Shown here piece by piece: positions 42,052 through 50,394 of a stretch of 64,000 nt of DNA. This stretch comes from Paenibacillus sp. PvR098 (GTDB taxonomy: Bacteria > Bacillota > Bacilli > Paenibacillales > NBRC-103111), in NCBI RefSeq assembly GCF_017833255.1, contig NZ_JAFIBU010000001.1:2232001-2296000 (forward strand), in the 5' to 3' direction. The position numbers and the translations under genes were made by a program. How positions within the stretch are numbered: position 1 is the stretch's first letter; each line of letters starts with the position of its first letter. The notes under the pieces are model-generated. The model was not told the origin of the DNA and did not search any database. It saw only the letters and a program-made list of their open reading frames with translations.

Positions 42052-44007
42052 TTAAGCAAGCGTATCTTTGAGGTGAACACCTGGAGGCAACACAGCTTCT
42101 ACGCGGGCCCGCAGCGTTGGCTGCTCATGCAGTTCTGCACTTAGAATGGCCACCATCCCCCGGTCCTCACGTGAACGAATCAATCTCCCCATCCCTTGTC
42201 TGAGACGCAGCAGCATATAAGGCAGATCAACCTCTTCAAAAGGAGACGACGACGCTTTTCGTTTTGCCATAAAGACCGGATCTTGAGGCGGGAAAGGCAG
42301 CGACCATATGATGACATTCGATAAAGACGGTCCCGGCACATCAAGTCCCTCCCACAGACTGACGGCGCAAAGAATGCTGGATTCGTCATGCTGAAAGGAA
42401 GCAATCAGATGGCTAATTTCCTGATCTCCTTCAAACAAGAAACGCATTTTCCTGAAAAATTCCGGATACAGCGCAATCTCCTGTTTAAATCGCTTCAATT
42501 CACCTTTCGTTGGGAACAAGAGTAAAGCTCTTCCTTCCGTTCGTTCGAGCAGCGGGATAGCAGCCTCCATTTTCTCCGCAAATGACCCGCCGGCAGACCA
42601 TTTAGGCGCGATGGCTTCCATTTGCTGCTCGTAATTATATGGAGAGGCAACGGAAAAGGATAAATATTGTTCAATCCCGAGACTTTCCGCTACATAACGG
42701 AAGGATCCGTCCACTGATAGTGTAGCCGATGAAAAAACGATCGGCATGTTCGAACTAAATACGCGCTCCCGAAGCACTTCCTTGACTGTCCTCGGCATGA
42801 TTACCAGAGTCAAGCCGCTCTCACTTTCCGTCAGCCAACATACGAATGACTCCGATCGTTGAAACAGACTCAAGGCTTTCTGCATCATTTCAAGATGCTC
42901 TTCGACAATGCGCAGCTGGTATTCGTTTAATGTATGAAGACCGCTTTCAAACACAAGCTCCTCTTCTATCGCTGTGAGTATCGTTCGAAACTGATGTATT
43001 TCCCGAAGCAGTTGATCGTCCATTAAAATTTCTTTTCGGTCTGAACCGGGAATTTCCTTGCTCTGACGCCCTAGCACATCAAACATCGTCTCGCTTTGCG
43101 CAATCGCCTCATCTATAAGCACAGCCAAAGATTCGCGTATTTCCCCTTGCAGCAGCCGGGTGATCAGTTCTTCAAACACAACATGCTTTAATTTATAGGT
43201 TAGCGCCTTCTGCGCGGCAGACTCCAGCAAATGCCCTTCATCGAATACAACTGCACAGTGATCCGGCAGCAGCGGCAGCTGCCCTTCCCGCTTCCTGCCT
43301 TCATACGTCCACACATGCTCCATGTAAAAATCGTGCGAGCAAATGATCAAATCGGCGGACCGCCGGTAATGCTCGCGAGAGAGCGTCTGCCCACACCGGT
43401 GTCTTTTGTCGCAAACAAAGCAATCCTGAAATGCATCCCAATTGATTTTGTTCCATTGATCGTCATTCAGATCCGGATATTGCTTCCGGTCGCCGTAAGC
43501 GTAAAACGATTGCAGGGTTTCATGGGAACGGACAAAATTGGGCAGTTCATCATATAGTTCCTCAAACAGCACTCCATCATCGTCCTTGAATCTCGCGTTG
43601 TCCAGCTTGACTAGGCAGAGATACTGGTCCGGAGACTTCCCCAATCTGGCGTCAATAGCCAAGCTCAGGTACTGCGCCAGCTTGGCAATATCCCCTTCCG
43701 GCTTGACCAGTTGTTCAATTAATGACTCGTCCGCACAGGCGATAACAGCTGGCTTACGCATATAACGAGCGTAACAAATCGCATATAACAAATAAACAAG
43801 CGTTTTCCCTGTTCCCACTCCCGCTTCCGCAAAAATGGTTTGCTTCTCGGCAAACGCCCGTTCCAATTGGAAGGCCATATAAATCTGTTCATCACGCACT
43901 TCAAAGCCGGACTCCGGCAGGATGTCGTAAAACACATCTGCTATCCATTCGCCGACCTGCTGGATGAAAGGTTGAGAATGATCATAAGTAAAAGGGTAAC
44001 GCTCCAC
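42052..44007 (-). CDS. DinG/YoaA-type ATP-dependent DNA helicase
   Basis: This 651-residue superfamily 2 helicase is of the XPD/DinG group, which unwinds DNA with 5'-3' polarity in repair. Motif I is AEAGVGTGKT, the DEAH-type box is FDEGHLLE, and motif VI is RLRQGMGRLIRS. Four cysteines fit an Fe-S cluster: one in QYLCLVKL, then DCFVCDKRHRCGQ with three. The start is GTG 44007, ten bases after GGAGG. It has no exonuclease domain, unlike the longer B. subtilis DinG. It is a single gene, convergent with gerC. Confidence 0.88.
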   Translation of the reverse strand: MERYPFTYDHSQPFIQQVGEWIADVFYDILPESGFEVRDEQIYMAFQLERAFAEKQTIFAEAGVGTGKTLVYLLYAICYARYMRKPAVIACADESLIEQLVKPEGDIAKLAQYLSLAIDARLGKSPDQYLCLVKLDNARFKDDDGVLFEELYDELPNFVRSHETLQSFYAYGDRKQYPDLNDDQWNKINWDAFQDCFVCDKRHRCGQTLSREHYRRSADLIICSHDFYMEHVWTYEGRKREGQLPLLPDHCAVVFDEGHLLESAAQKALTYKLKHVVFEELITRLLQGEIRESLAVLIDEAIAQSETMFDVLGRQSKEIPGSDRKEILMDDQLLREIHQFRTILTAIEEELVFESGLHTLNEYQLRIVEEHLEMMQKALSLFQRSESFVCWLTESESGLTLVIMPRTVKEVLRERVFSSNMPIVFSSATLSVDGSFRYVAESLGIEQYLSFSVASPYNYEQQMEAIAPKWSAGGSFAEKMEAAIPLLERTEGRALLLFPTKGELKRFKQEIALYPEFFRKMRFLFEGDQEISHLIASFQHDESSILCAVSLWEGLDVPGPSLSNVIIWSLPFPPQDPVFMAKRKASSSPFEEVDLPYMLLRLRQGMGRLIRSREDRGMVAILSAELHEQPTLRARVEAVLPPGVHLKDTLA

Positions 44008-44109
44008 TATGATTTTGCCTCCATGACATCAAAAATTCGAGGAAGTCCGCACTTCATTCTTCCATATGGACAAACACATATTATCCCATAATACCGACAA
44101 ATATGCAAC

Positions 44110-44157
44110 AAAAATAAAAGCAGTCCAAACCTTCCGATCATAACAGGTTTAGACTGC
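44110..44157 (-). terminator. Terminator of YcdB/SLH gene
   Basis: GCAGTCCAAACC (44120-44131) pairs with GGTTTAGACTGC (44146-44157, one G-U). Read leftward, it is followed by TTTTATTTTTG. Confidence 0.9.
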
Positions 44158-44170
44158 CGTAATAAAGAGA

Positions 44171-46567
44171 TTACATGGCGATCCTTTGGTCCAGCTTGCC
44201 TTGTAAATGAACAAGTCTCATGAGAACGGTTGCCGCCTGGGCCTTGGTTACTTCCCCCCGCGGATTGAACTCCGGGACGGAACCATCGAGCAGACCCAGC
44301 CGAGTGATCAGCCAGACAGCGCCTTTCTCGGTAATGCGTTCCGAATCCTCAAAATTCAGTTGTGGATTCTGCTGTAATTGCGCAGCAAGCTTATTGTATT
44401 TGATCATTTGTGTCAGCAGAACCGCCAGCTTTTCTTTCGTCAGAGCTTCATCCGGACGAAGCTGCGGCGTTTTCTTCGGATCAAGCCACTTGGACTGAAT
44501 AAAGAATTGGGCGGCCGCATAATATGGACTCTGCTCGCTGACATCCTCGAATTCCGGCTTTGAGTCCCTATTATTATAGGAGTAGGAATTCGTATAGTGC
44601 GGATTTACTGCTTGAGACAGCATAAGAAGCCAATCGCCGAGCGTGATCGCCTTGTCAGGATGCAATTGGCCATTGGAGTCTGCGGCTAAGATGCTGTACC
44701 GAAGCATCGTCTCCAAATCTTTCTGTGCCCAATGCCCCGTAATATCAACCGGCATTTCACCAGGTCCCTCGCCCGGACTTGTATGATCCAAGAAGGTAGC
44801 TCGCCACTGGCCGTTCGCTGCATCGATAACATAACCGTTTTTTGTACTGTCTTTGTACGTCTGTTGATAGACCAGCTTGATTCTCGGCTCCACGTATTGA
44901 CTCTCCGTATAATAGCCGCCAAAGCTTTTGTACTGCAATTCCTGAGATGTTCCTTCCAAGAAAACAGCTGCAGCCTGAGCTTTCGTAGTATTGGCTTTAA
45001 GGGAACCCGCAGCTTCTTCTATTCGATCGGAACGTACGCTATGATAACCGCTCAATTGGCCTTGGGAATTCAATACCATACTCACTGTATCCCCACCGAC
45101 AGGGATACCCTTAAAGAATCGTTGGAATCGGAAACCAAAGGTTTGTTCATCTCCCCCAGGTGGGGCATACGGATCGGAAGAAAACCATTTTAATTCTTCC
45201 GATGCATTCGGATACAGCTCGTTAATCAGAGCCAAAGCCTTCTCTTCCGCCTCTTTCTGCGTGATCGCCGCATTTGGCGTCTTAGCGATGTCTGGCTTTG
45301 GATTCATCCATGGTGGAACCATACGATCCTCGCGAAACTCCAGAATTTGTCCGGTTCGGGCATCCACTACGGCATTCGTATGACCTCCATAAGGGCCGGT
45401 AGGCGCATCTTCCCTCCAGCTAATATTCCATACCTTTTTATTCTGGTCTCCCCAATATGTATCAAGGCTGTGCATGGATCTGGTGCGATTGTCCGGGATG
45501 GACACCATTCGCTCGACAAGCTCTATGGCCTGCTCCTCCGTCAATAGCTGGTTATCTCCATTGCCCGTCGTCACGGTAAACGATTTATTCGTCTTCTGAA
45601 CATCCTTATATTGAAAATGTTCAGGCTGAACGACTGCACCTGTGTAGTTAAGGAATTCATCAGTTTGGGCATCAATACTTAAATCAGCATGAAAAGGCTG
45701 CACCCAACCGAGAAACCAGCTCTTATCCCTGGAAAACGGCTGATAAACCGGGACATACTGCAGGGATAAGTCTCTAACCGGCTCGAACTTCTTGGCGGCT
45801 TCGTCGGAAGCGATTGCAGGATCAGGCGAAGGATAATCAGCAGTTACGACGTTTCGGTTATAACCCGTGATCTCTCCGTTGCCATTAATTGATACTGAAA
45901 TATGTCCTCCGGGGCTGGCTATTCCATGAACTAACGCAGTAAATGAAAAGTCATACTGCACTGGACCGAAAAGCGCCTGGTTAGAGTACCGGGACTGGTC
46001 CATGGGCTTCAGGCTGTTAAGGGATAGCGTTGGTGAGGCTTTCTGAATAAATGCCTTGGCCAACTCCAACGCCTCTTCTTTTGAAACCTTCGGAGGATAA
46101 TACGCTTCATTGCTCTCATCCATCGGGAAATACAGGTGGGTCTGCAAAAGATCTCCGGTCATCGAGTCAACTTTACTGTCAAAGCCATGACTGCTGTTTC
46201 CTGAAGTCACCTGCCAGCTGATGGTCCAGACATTCTGATATTGGGGAGGATACGAGTGATTGTCTCCCAGCTCCACACGTACAGCCTGAGCATCTTTTAA
46301 TTTCAATTTCGGAAAAAGGTTCTTCACAATGGCGACCGCTTCATCCTTCGTAATCTTGGCCTCCGCTTTCACCGGCTTTGCTTCCATGGAAGCAGAAGAA
46401 TCGCTGCCGGAGGAAGAAGTAAAACCGCTGGCGGAAGCAGCAGTTGCGTTGATGCCTACCCTAATTTCGTTCGCATGAGCCGTCAATGGAAGAAGGCTTA
46501 AGCTGAGTACGGAGAGAATCGCCAGCCTGCCTTTGAATCTTCCGGGATTGGGCCGTTCATTCATCAT
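44171..46567 (-). CDS. Secreted YcdB/YcdC (PepSY-like) repeat protein with SLH anchor
   Basis: This 798-residue exported protein has a signal peptide near LAILSVLSLSLLPLTAHAN, then a Ser-rich stretch. Tandem YcdB/YcdC-type PepSY-like modules (about 70-600) follow. Each has an ITKDEAVAIVKNLFP-like helix and a VWTISW or VWNISW strand, then an YGGHTNAVVDARTG-like element. The C-terminal 200 residues contain three SLH repeats (starting near DITGHWAQKD, FEDVSEQSPYY and FEDSERITEKG) that hold the protein on the cell wall. The ATG at 46567 has GGAG seven bases upstream. PepSY modules often restrain proteases; a role at the surface during sporulation or wall turnover is inferred. Confidence 0.85.
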   Translation of the reverse strand: MMNERPNPGRFKGRLAILSVLSLSLLPLTAHANEIRVGINATAASASGFTSSSGSDSSASMEAKPVKAEAKITKDEAVAIVKNLFPKLKLKDAQAVRVELGDNHSYPPQYQNVWTISWQVTSGNSSHGFDSKVDSMTGDLLQTHLYFPMDESNEAYYPPKVSKEEALELAKAFIQKASPTLSLNSLKPMDQSRYSNQALFGPVQYDFSFTALVHGIASPGGHISVSINGNGEITGYNRNVVTADYPSPDPAIASDEAAKKFEPVRDLSLQYVPVYQPFSRDKSWFLGWVQPFHADLSIDAQTDEFLNYTGAVVQPEHFQYKDVQKTNKSFTVTTGNGDNQLLTEEQAIELVERMVSIPDNRTRSMHSLDTYWGDQNKKVWNISWREDAPTGPYGGHTNAVVDARTGQILEFREDRMVPPWMNPKPDIAKTPNAAITQKEAEEKALALINELYPNASEELKWFSSDPYAPPGGDEQTFGFRFQRFFKGIPVGGDTVSMVLNSQGQLSGYHSVRSDRIEEAAGSLKANTTKAQAAAVFLEGTSQELQYKSFGGYYTESQYVEPRIKLVYQQTYKDSTKNGYVIDAANGQWRATFLDHTSPGEGPGEMPVDITGHWAQKDLETMLRYSILAADSNGQLHPDKAITLGDWLLMLSQAVNPHYTNSYSYNNRDSKPEFEDVSEQSPYYAAAQFFIQSKWLDPKKTPQLRPDEALTKEKLAVLLTQMIKYNKLAAQLQQNPQLNFEDSERITEKGAVWLITRLGLLDGSVPEFNPRGEVTKAQAATVLMRLVHLQGKLDQRIAM

Positions 46568-46704
46568 GATCACACTCCACTTTTGGTATTTTTTTCAATT
46601 ACTTTCTGCAATGTAATTACGCAATATATTCCATAAAGTTCCTGTATTTCCGTAAATTTCACAGTCAAACCCTAAGTTTTACTTTACGCAATGGGTTCAG
46701 ATCA

Positions 46705-46742
46705 AGAAAAAATCCTCTAACATGAACCATCTGTCAGAGGAT
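46705..46742 (-). terminator. Terminator of small membrane protein gene
   Basis: ATCCTCT (46712-46718) pairs with AGAGGAT (46736-46742). Read leftward, it is followed by TTTTTTC. Confidence 0.8.
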
Positions 46743-46756
46743 AAAATATACCGAAA

Positions 46757-46945
46757 CTAGTATTTGGCTATAAGAGCGCAAACGCCGCGATAGATCAGCG
46801 CTCCTGCAAAAACGATCATCGCTATAATACCAATAAAATCAAAAATCGTATTTAAGCCTGACAATTCGTCAATTCCCCCAACCGGAACTTCAATCAGGGC
46901 ATAACTGCCTATCAACCCGCCTACATAGGTCAGAAATCGATCCAT
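46757..46945 (-). CDS. Small membrane protein, two helices
   Basis: This 62-residue protein starts MDRFLTYVGGLIGSYALIEV and has two hydrophobic segments separated by VGGIDELSGL. AGGAGGTGA six bases before the ATG at 46945 and a terminator directly after the stop indicate a real monocistronic gene. I do not recognise the family. Confidence 0.65.
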   Translation of the reverse strand: MDRFLTYVGGLIGSYALIEVPVGGIDELSGLNTIFDFIGIIAMIVFAGALIYRGVCALIAKY

Positions 46946-47038
46946 GTCTCTCACCTCCTACGATTAGGAACATTATATGGCGAGGAGATTGGTATAGTTC
47001 TAGACCATTGTATTATTTATATTACCCGATTAGGAGCA

Positions 47039-47833
47039 TTACAGCGGCAGGTTGTAGAAGCGACGGGTATTTTCGAATAACACCATCCCTACTTCTTGTT
47101 CCGGCAACCCCTTGAGAATAGAAATTTGCCTAATGGATTCACGACTCATGCACGGATGGGTCGTTTGACCCTCGAATGCACCTTCAAAAGGCCAGGGACC
47201 GTCCGTTTCCACCATCAGAAGTTCGAGCGGATACGCCTCAACAACCGCTTGGATCTTCGCTTTATATACAACATCGGGCGTAACCGAAACAGCATATCCG
47301 TTCTTCTTCATCCTATCCAGCGTCTTCGTGCTTCCTTTGAACCAGTGAAAATGCGCCTTCTCCACGCCAAATTTCTCAAGCAAATCGCATACCCTCTCCG
47401 CATCCTCATACACAGCATGCAGGACCACCGGTTTATTGAGCTGGGCTGCCAGCTGAACAAAGCGTTCCAACAGCCGAAAGTAGGGTGCATCGTTAAAAAG
47501 CTCGCCTCTTTCTTCAGCCGCTTTTCGCATATAATAGGGAAGTCCGATCTCGCCGATCGCCACCATCTCATCCCGATGCCGATGAATCCATACGAATAAA
47601 GCTTCCTCTTCCTCTGGGGCAGGCATCGCTTGCTCCGGATGGTAGCCGAATGCAGGAAAAATCGCATGTGGGAGCTGCTGCTTCAACCGCAGATTGCGCA
47701 GGCACGATCCCGCATTCATCGAGACGGTGATGAACCCTTGAATCCGATATAAATCACGGGATTCAAGCAGTCTCTCCCGCACCATCTCTTCATACAAATC
47801 CAAATGTACATGGGCATCAATGATAGGATACAT
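47039..47833 (-). CDS. TatD-family metal-dependent hydrolase
   Basis: This 264-residue TIM-barrel amidohydrolase-type protein belongs to the TatD DNase-like family. Metal-binding motifs are DAHVHLDLYEEM, GEIGLPYY, VLHAVYED, HFHWFKGS and ETDGPWPF. The spacing is normal for TatD, but the last motif continues FEGAFEGQTTHP, as in a distinct Bacillales subgroup, so DNase activity should not be assumed. It starts at ATG 47833 and stands alone on the leftward strand. Confidence 0.85.
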   Translation of the reverse strand: MYPIIDAHVHLDLYEEMVRERLLESRDLYRIQGFITVSMNAGSCLRNLRLKQQLPHAIFPAFGYHPEQAMPAPEEEEALFVWIHRHRDEMVAIGEIGLPYYMRKAAEERGELFNDAPYFRLLERFVQLAAQLNKPVVLHAVYEDAERVCDLLEKFGVEKAHFHWFKGSTKTLDRMKKNGYAVSVTPDVVYKAKIQAVVEAYPLELLMVETDGPWPFEGAFEGQTTHPCMSRESIRQISILKGLPEQEVGMVLFENTRRFYNLPL

Positions 47834-47977
47834 GGTTCATCCAACTCCAATATGGAGATTTCTTATAGGCTGCTGGCTGCTTGTACGGTTTTAGGGAAGG
47901 ACAAAGTTAGCAGATAGTGACAACCAAAGTCTCAATGCTATTTTATTATAAAAACGAACTGAAATCATGGGTAAAAT

Positions 47978-48041
47978 AAAAAAAATTCGGGAATGAAATA
48001 AAAAAAGGACCGCCTCAAAAAAGATTGTCCTTGTCATTCCC
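47978..48041 (-). terminator. Terminator of ydjO
   Basis: Read leftward, GGGAATGA (48041-48034) and GGAC (48030-48027) pair with GTCC (48010-48007) and TCATTCCC (47996-47989), followed by a run of eight T. Both helices are interrupted by T/A-rich bulges. Confidence 0.75.
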
Positions 48042-48105
48042 ACTATGGAAAAGGGGAAAAAACTATATTATATCAAGGCAAAAGGCTTGAACTACATCTC
48101 AGGGG

Positions 48106-48336
48106 TTATGAAATCTGTATGCCTTTCTTGATTGCTTTGAGATCGCCATTAGAGTTTACAAGGAGAGGCAGCATCTTCATGCTGCTAGTCATAGGGGAGA
48201 AGCACTGCCAGCAAGTTGGCGCATGCTCGAAAGCAAAGTTATCCCGTATCCAGCCCTTACAGTCTTCTTTCTCGCAAGACCAAATCCTTGTGTTTTCCTC
48301 AGGGATATCCTCTAACGATTTTTTACGAAAATTCAT
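48106..48336 (-). CDS. ydjO: Cold-inducible YdjO-like protein
   Basis: This 76-residue protein is similar to YdjO of B. subtilis, which is induced by cold. The CEKEDCKGWIRDNFAF and PTCWQCFSPM segments give a four-Cys zinc-ribbon. The opening MNFRKKSLEDIPEENTRIW is typical. AGGAGGAGAGACCT before the ATG at 48336. It lies immediately downstream of a CspA-type gene on the same strand, separated by a terminator, so read-through from the cold-shock promoter could supply expression in the cold. Confidence 0.85.
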   Translation of the reverse strand: MNFRKKSLEDIPEENTRIWSCEKEDCKGWIRDNFAFEHAPTCWQCFSPMTSSMKMLPLLVNSNGDLKAIKKGIQIS

Positions 48337-48355
48337 AGGTCTCTCCTCCTTTGGT

Positions 48356-48397
48356 CAAAAAAAGAAAAACTGCTCTCAACACTTGTTAAGAGCAGTT
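48356..48397 (-). terminator. Terminator of cold-shock protein gene
   Basis: AACTGCTCT (48368-48376) and AGAGCAGTT (48389-48397) form a perfect 9-bp stem. Read leftward, it is followed by TTTCTTTTTTTG. Confidence 0.9.
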
Positions 48398-48414
48398 TGC
48401 TTTGATTTAGCTTA

Positions 48415-48615
48415 TTACAGCTTTACAACGTTCTCAGCTTGTGGTCCGCGGTTGCCTTGAACTACATTGAATTCAACGCGTTGGCCTTCGTCCAAAGTTT
48501 TGAAGCCATCACCTTGAATCGCGCTGAAGTGAACGAATACATCGTTGCCGCCTTCAACCTCGATAAAGCCAAAGCCTTTCTCTGCGTTAAACCATTTCAC
48601 TGTACCTGTTTGCAT
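48415..48615 (-). CDS. CspA-family cold-shock protein
   Basis: This 66-residue single cold-shock domain acts as an RNA chaperone. Nucleic-acid motifs are KGFGFIEV (RNP1) and VFVHF (RNP2), and the opening is [22 protein letters not shown] lies before the ATG at 48615. A strong promoter at 48786-48758 gives a leader of about 136 bases with a long hairpin and a T-run, features expected for temperature-dependent control. It is followed by its own terminator and then ydjO. Confidence 0.96.
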   Translation of the reverse strand: MQTGTVKWFNAEKGFGFIEVEGGNDVFVHFSAIQGDGFKTLDEGQRVEFNVVQGNRGPQAENVVKL

Positions 48616-48668
48616 AGTATTACCTCCAAAATTATATTTAACATGTTCATTTTAATCCTAAAGAAATT

Positions 48669-48730
48669 AAAAAATTCACATATTGAAAAAGGTTCCATCG
48701 TACAAATGATTACCCTTTACAATATGTGAA
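48669..48730 (-). promoter_or_regulatory. Structured 5' leader hairpin of cold-shock gene (attenuator or thermosensor)
   Basis: Read leftward, TTCACATATTG (48730-48720) pairs perfectly with CAATATGTGAA (48685-48675), with additional AAAGG/CCTTT pairing inside. The stem is followed at once by TTTTTT (48674-48669). This is an intrinsic-terminator-like structure inside the leader, about 55 bases before the start codon. Confidence 0.65.
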
Positions 48731-48757
48731 TCAGGTTTCTTCTTTACGATTAAATAT

Positions 48758-48786
48758 ATCTTATCATAACTTGACTCGAATGGCAA
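48758..48786 (-). promoter_or_regulatory. Promoter of cold-shock gene
   Basis: Read leftward, TTGCCA (48786-48781), a 17-bp spacer and TAAGAT (48763-48758). It lies 10 bases past the stop codon of the upstream oxidoreductase gene, giving the csp gene its own transcript with a leader of about 136 bases. Confidence 0.7.
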
Positions 48787-48796
48787 GCGCTGATTA

Positions 48797-49783
48797 TTAC
48801 GCTGAATCCGCTGGGAACTTAAGTCCGATTTGTCGTCTTGCCTCATCCATGATTTCCACAGCCGTCATGGAATTGGCATAAGAATTCGTAGAAGATTCCA
48901 CCCTTCCGCTTTTGAGTAGATCTATAAACTCCTTTACCTCATAATACATGGATTGGCTTCCTTGAGGCTGCGTAATCTCTTCAACGGACCCATCTCGATA
49001 TCGAATTTCCACTTTTTCAGGCTGGTTGATTTTATCGATAATGATCGTCCCATTCTCCCCTTGAATTTCAGAGGGCAGATAGGAGCTTGTGATTTTAGAG
49101 TGCATGATGACGGCATCCATCTCCTGATACTTCAATAGAATACTTCCTTCCCCGTCCACTCCGGACCCAAGCATAATTCCTGTAGCCTTGATCTGCTCCG
49201 GTTTTCCAAACAGCACAGCCATAGGATAAATGCAATAAACACCCAAATCCATTAAAGAACCATTGGAAAAAACGGGATTAAAAGCATTTAAAACGGTTCC
49301 CTTCTTATAGGCGTCGTAGCGCGAGGAATATTGACAATAGCTTGCAAAATAACGGCGAACCTGCCCTATTTTATGTAAGTTCTCTTGGATCGCCCGAAAA
49401 TTCGGAAGCAATGTTGACTTTAGTGCCTCCATAAGTAATACATTGTTCTTTTTTGCCGCAACTATCATGGCTTGCAGCTCATTCATATTGGACGCTATCG
49501 GCTTTTCACATAATACATGCTTGCCGTAATTCATACAGAGGATCGCTTGCTGCGCATGAAATGAATTCGGGCTGGCGATATATACCGCGTCGAACTTATC
49601 GCTTTGGGCCAGCTTCTCCAAGTCCGTAAAAAGGTACGGAATATCATGCTTGGCTGCAAATTCCTTTGCTTTCTCTTCCGTACGGGAATACACAGCCGTC
49701 AAGGCGAATTCCTCTGTCTCCCGTGCTGCCTTGATAAGTTCCTCCGTGATCCAATTGGTTCCGACAACTGCAAACCGTATCAT
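48797..49783 (-). CDS. Gfo/Idh/MocA-family oxidoreductase
   Basis: This 328-residue NAD(P)-dependent dehydrogenase has an N-terminal Rossmann domain (MIRFAVVGTNWITEELIKAA), where the usual GxGxxG is replaced by VVGTNWI. The family motif CEKPIASN is followed by a C-terminal alpha/beta substrate domain with MDLGVYCIYP (catalytic-type GVY) and HSKITSS. Substrates in this family are sugars, inositols or dihydrodiols, not predictable here. The ATG at 49783 has AGGAAG seven bases upstream. It is a single gene between the purine remnants and the cold-shock gene. Confidence 0.88.
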   Translation of the reverse strand: MIRFAVVGTNWITEELIKAARETEEFALTAVYSRTEEKAKEFAAKHDIPYLFTDLEKLAQSDKFDAVYIASPNSFHAQQAILCMNYGKHVLCEKPIASNMNELQAMIVAAKKNNVLLMEALKSTLLPNFRAIQENLHKIGQVRRYFASYCQYSSRYDAYKKGTVLNAFNPVFSNGSLMDLGVYCIYPMAVLFGKPEQIKATGIMLGSGVDGEGSILLKYQEMDAVIMHSKITSSYLPSEIQGENGTIIIDKINQPEKVEIRYRDGSVEEITQPQGSQSMYYEVKEFIDLLKSGRVESSTNSYANSMTAVEIMDEARRQIGLKFPADSA

Positions 49784-49900
49784 ATAGAGACTTCCTTTCA
49801 CTAGGTAATGGGTTCAAGCAAACCATACTTTATTTTATATCTCTCCAGGATCTAAATCCACCCCGGTCCCATGATGTCCACTTTTTTAGCCATAAAGTGA

Positions 49901-50155
49901 CTACATCCATGTTGAACAAATCAGTACCTTTTCATGAAGAATGAAAAAACATCCCCTATGAAAGGGATGCCCTGTGAACCAGGTCTTCGATTTATGATAC
50001 ACGATTCCTCTAGCTTCAATATAAGTAATCGGGGTTATGCCGGATGGAACCGACAAACATTTTTGCGTTCCACCTATCGCTGCGTTGATCTTCCACTCGT
50101 CAATCCGCACTTCTGTTCCTCCGATCGTAGCGACAGCATCCACAATAAACAGCAT
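49901..50155 (-). pseudogene. pucG: Remnant of ureidoglycine--glyoxylate aminotransferase (pucG)
   Basis: About 50 residues match the middle of PucG-type class V aminotransferases. LFIVDAVATIGGTEVRIDEW holds the PLP-binding Asp region, and AAIGGTQKCLSVPSG holds the Lys that binds PLP. Similarity fades after PITYIEARG. Both the N-terminal half and the C-terminal half are missing. It lies directly after the truncated pucF piece, so a deletion joined the two genes. No protein function is expected. Confidence 0.75.
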
Positions 50156-50172
50156 ATCAGGCTCCCGGCATG

Positions 50173-50349
50173 GTTAGCCTAGCGCCCGTTGAGCCAAGCT
50201 CCAAGCATCGCTATACAAGAGCCGCGTAACCCCTCCCGACGCATCCTCACCAAAGCCTGCCAACCAACAATTGCCTGCTGAATATCCGCTGCAAATCGTG
50301 AACGGTCGCGATCAGACACTTGAAGTTCAGTCACATATTCATCTGCCAT
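50173..50349 (-). pseudogene. pucF: Remnant of allantoate amidohydrolase (pucF/allC), N-terminus, frameshifted
   Basis: The ATG at 50349, with AAGGG nine bases upstream, starts a frame of 56 codons (MADEYVTELQVSDRDRSRFA...). After about residue 25 a shift of one base is needed to continue into WLAGFGEDASGGVTRLLYSD, typical of AllC/PucF N-termini, and the sequence then ends at a stop. The catalytic zinc-binding body is gone. It lies 45 bases after the intact allantoinase, the normal pucH-pucF order. Confidence 0.7.
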
Positions 50350-50394
50350 CTAAAAGCACCCTTTCACGAAAGTTGCTTTTGTTTACCTGATTGT

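Noticed and set aside
49833-49900. Further coding remnant downstream of pucG piece
   Set aside because: A short frame (MDVVTLWLKK...) can be read leftward, but it has no recognisable match and is too short to support.
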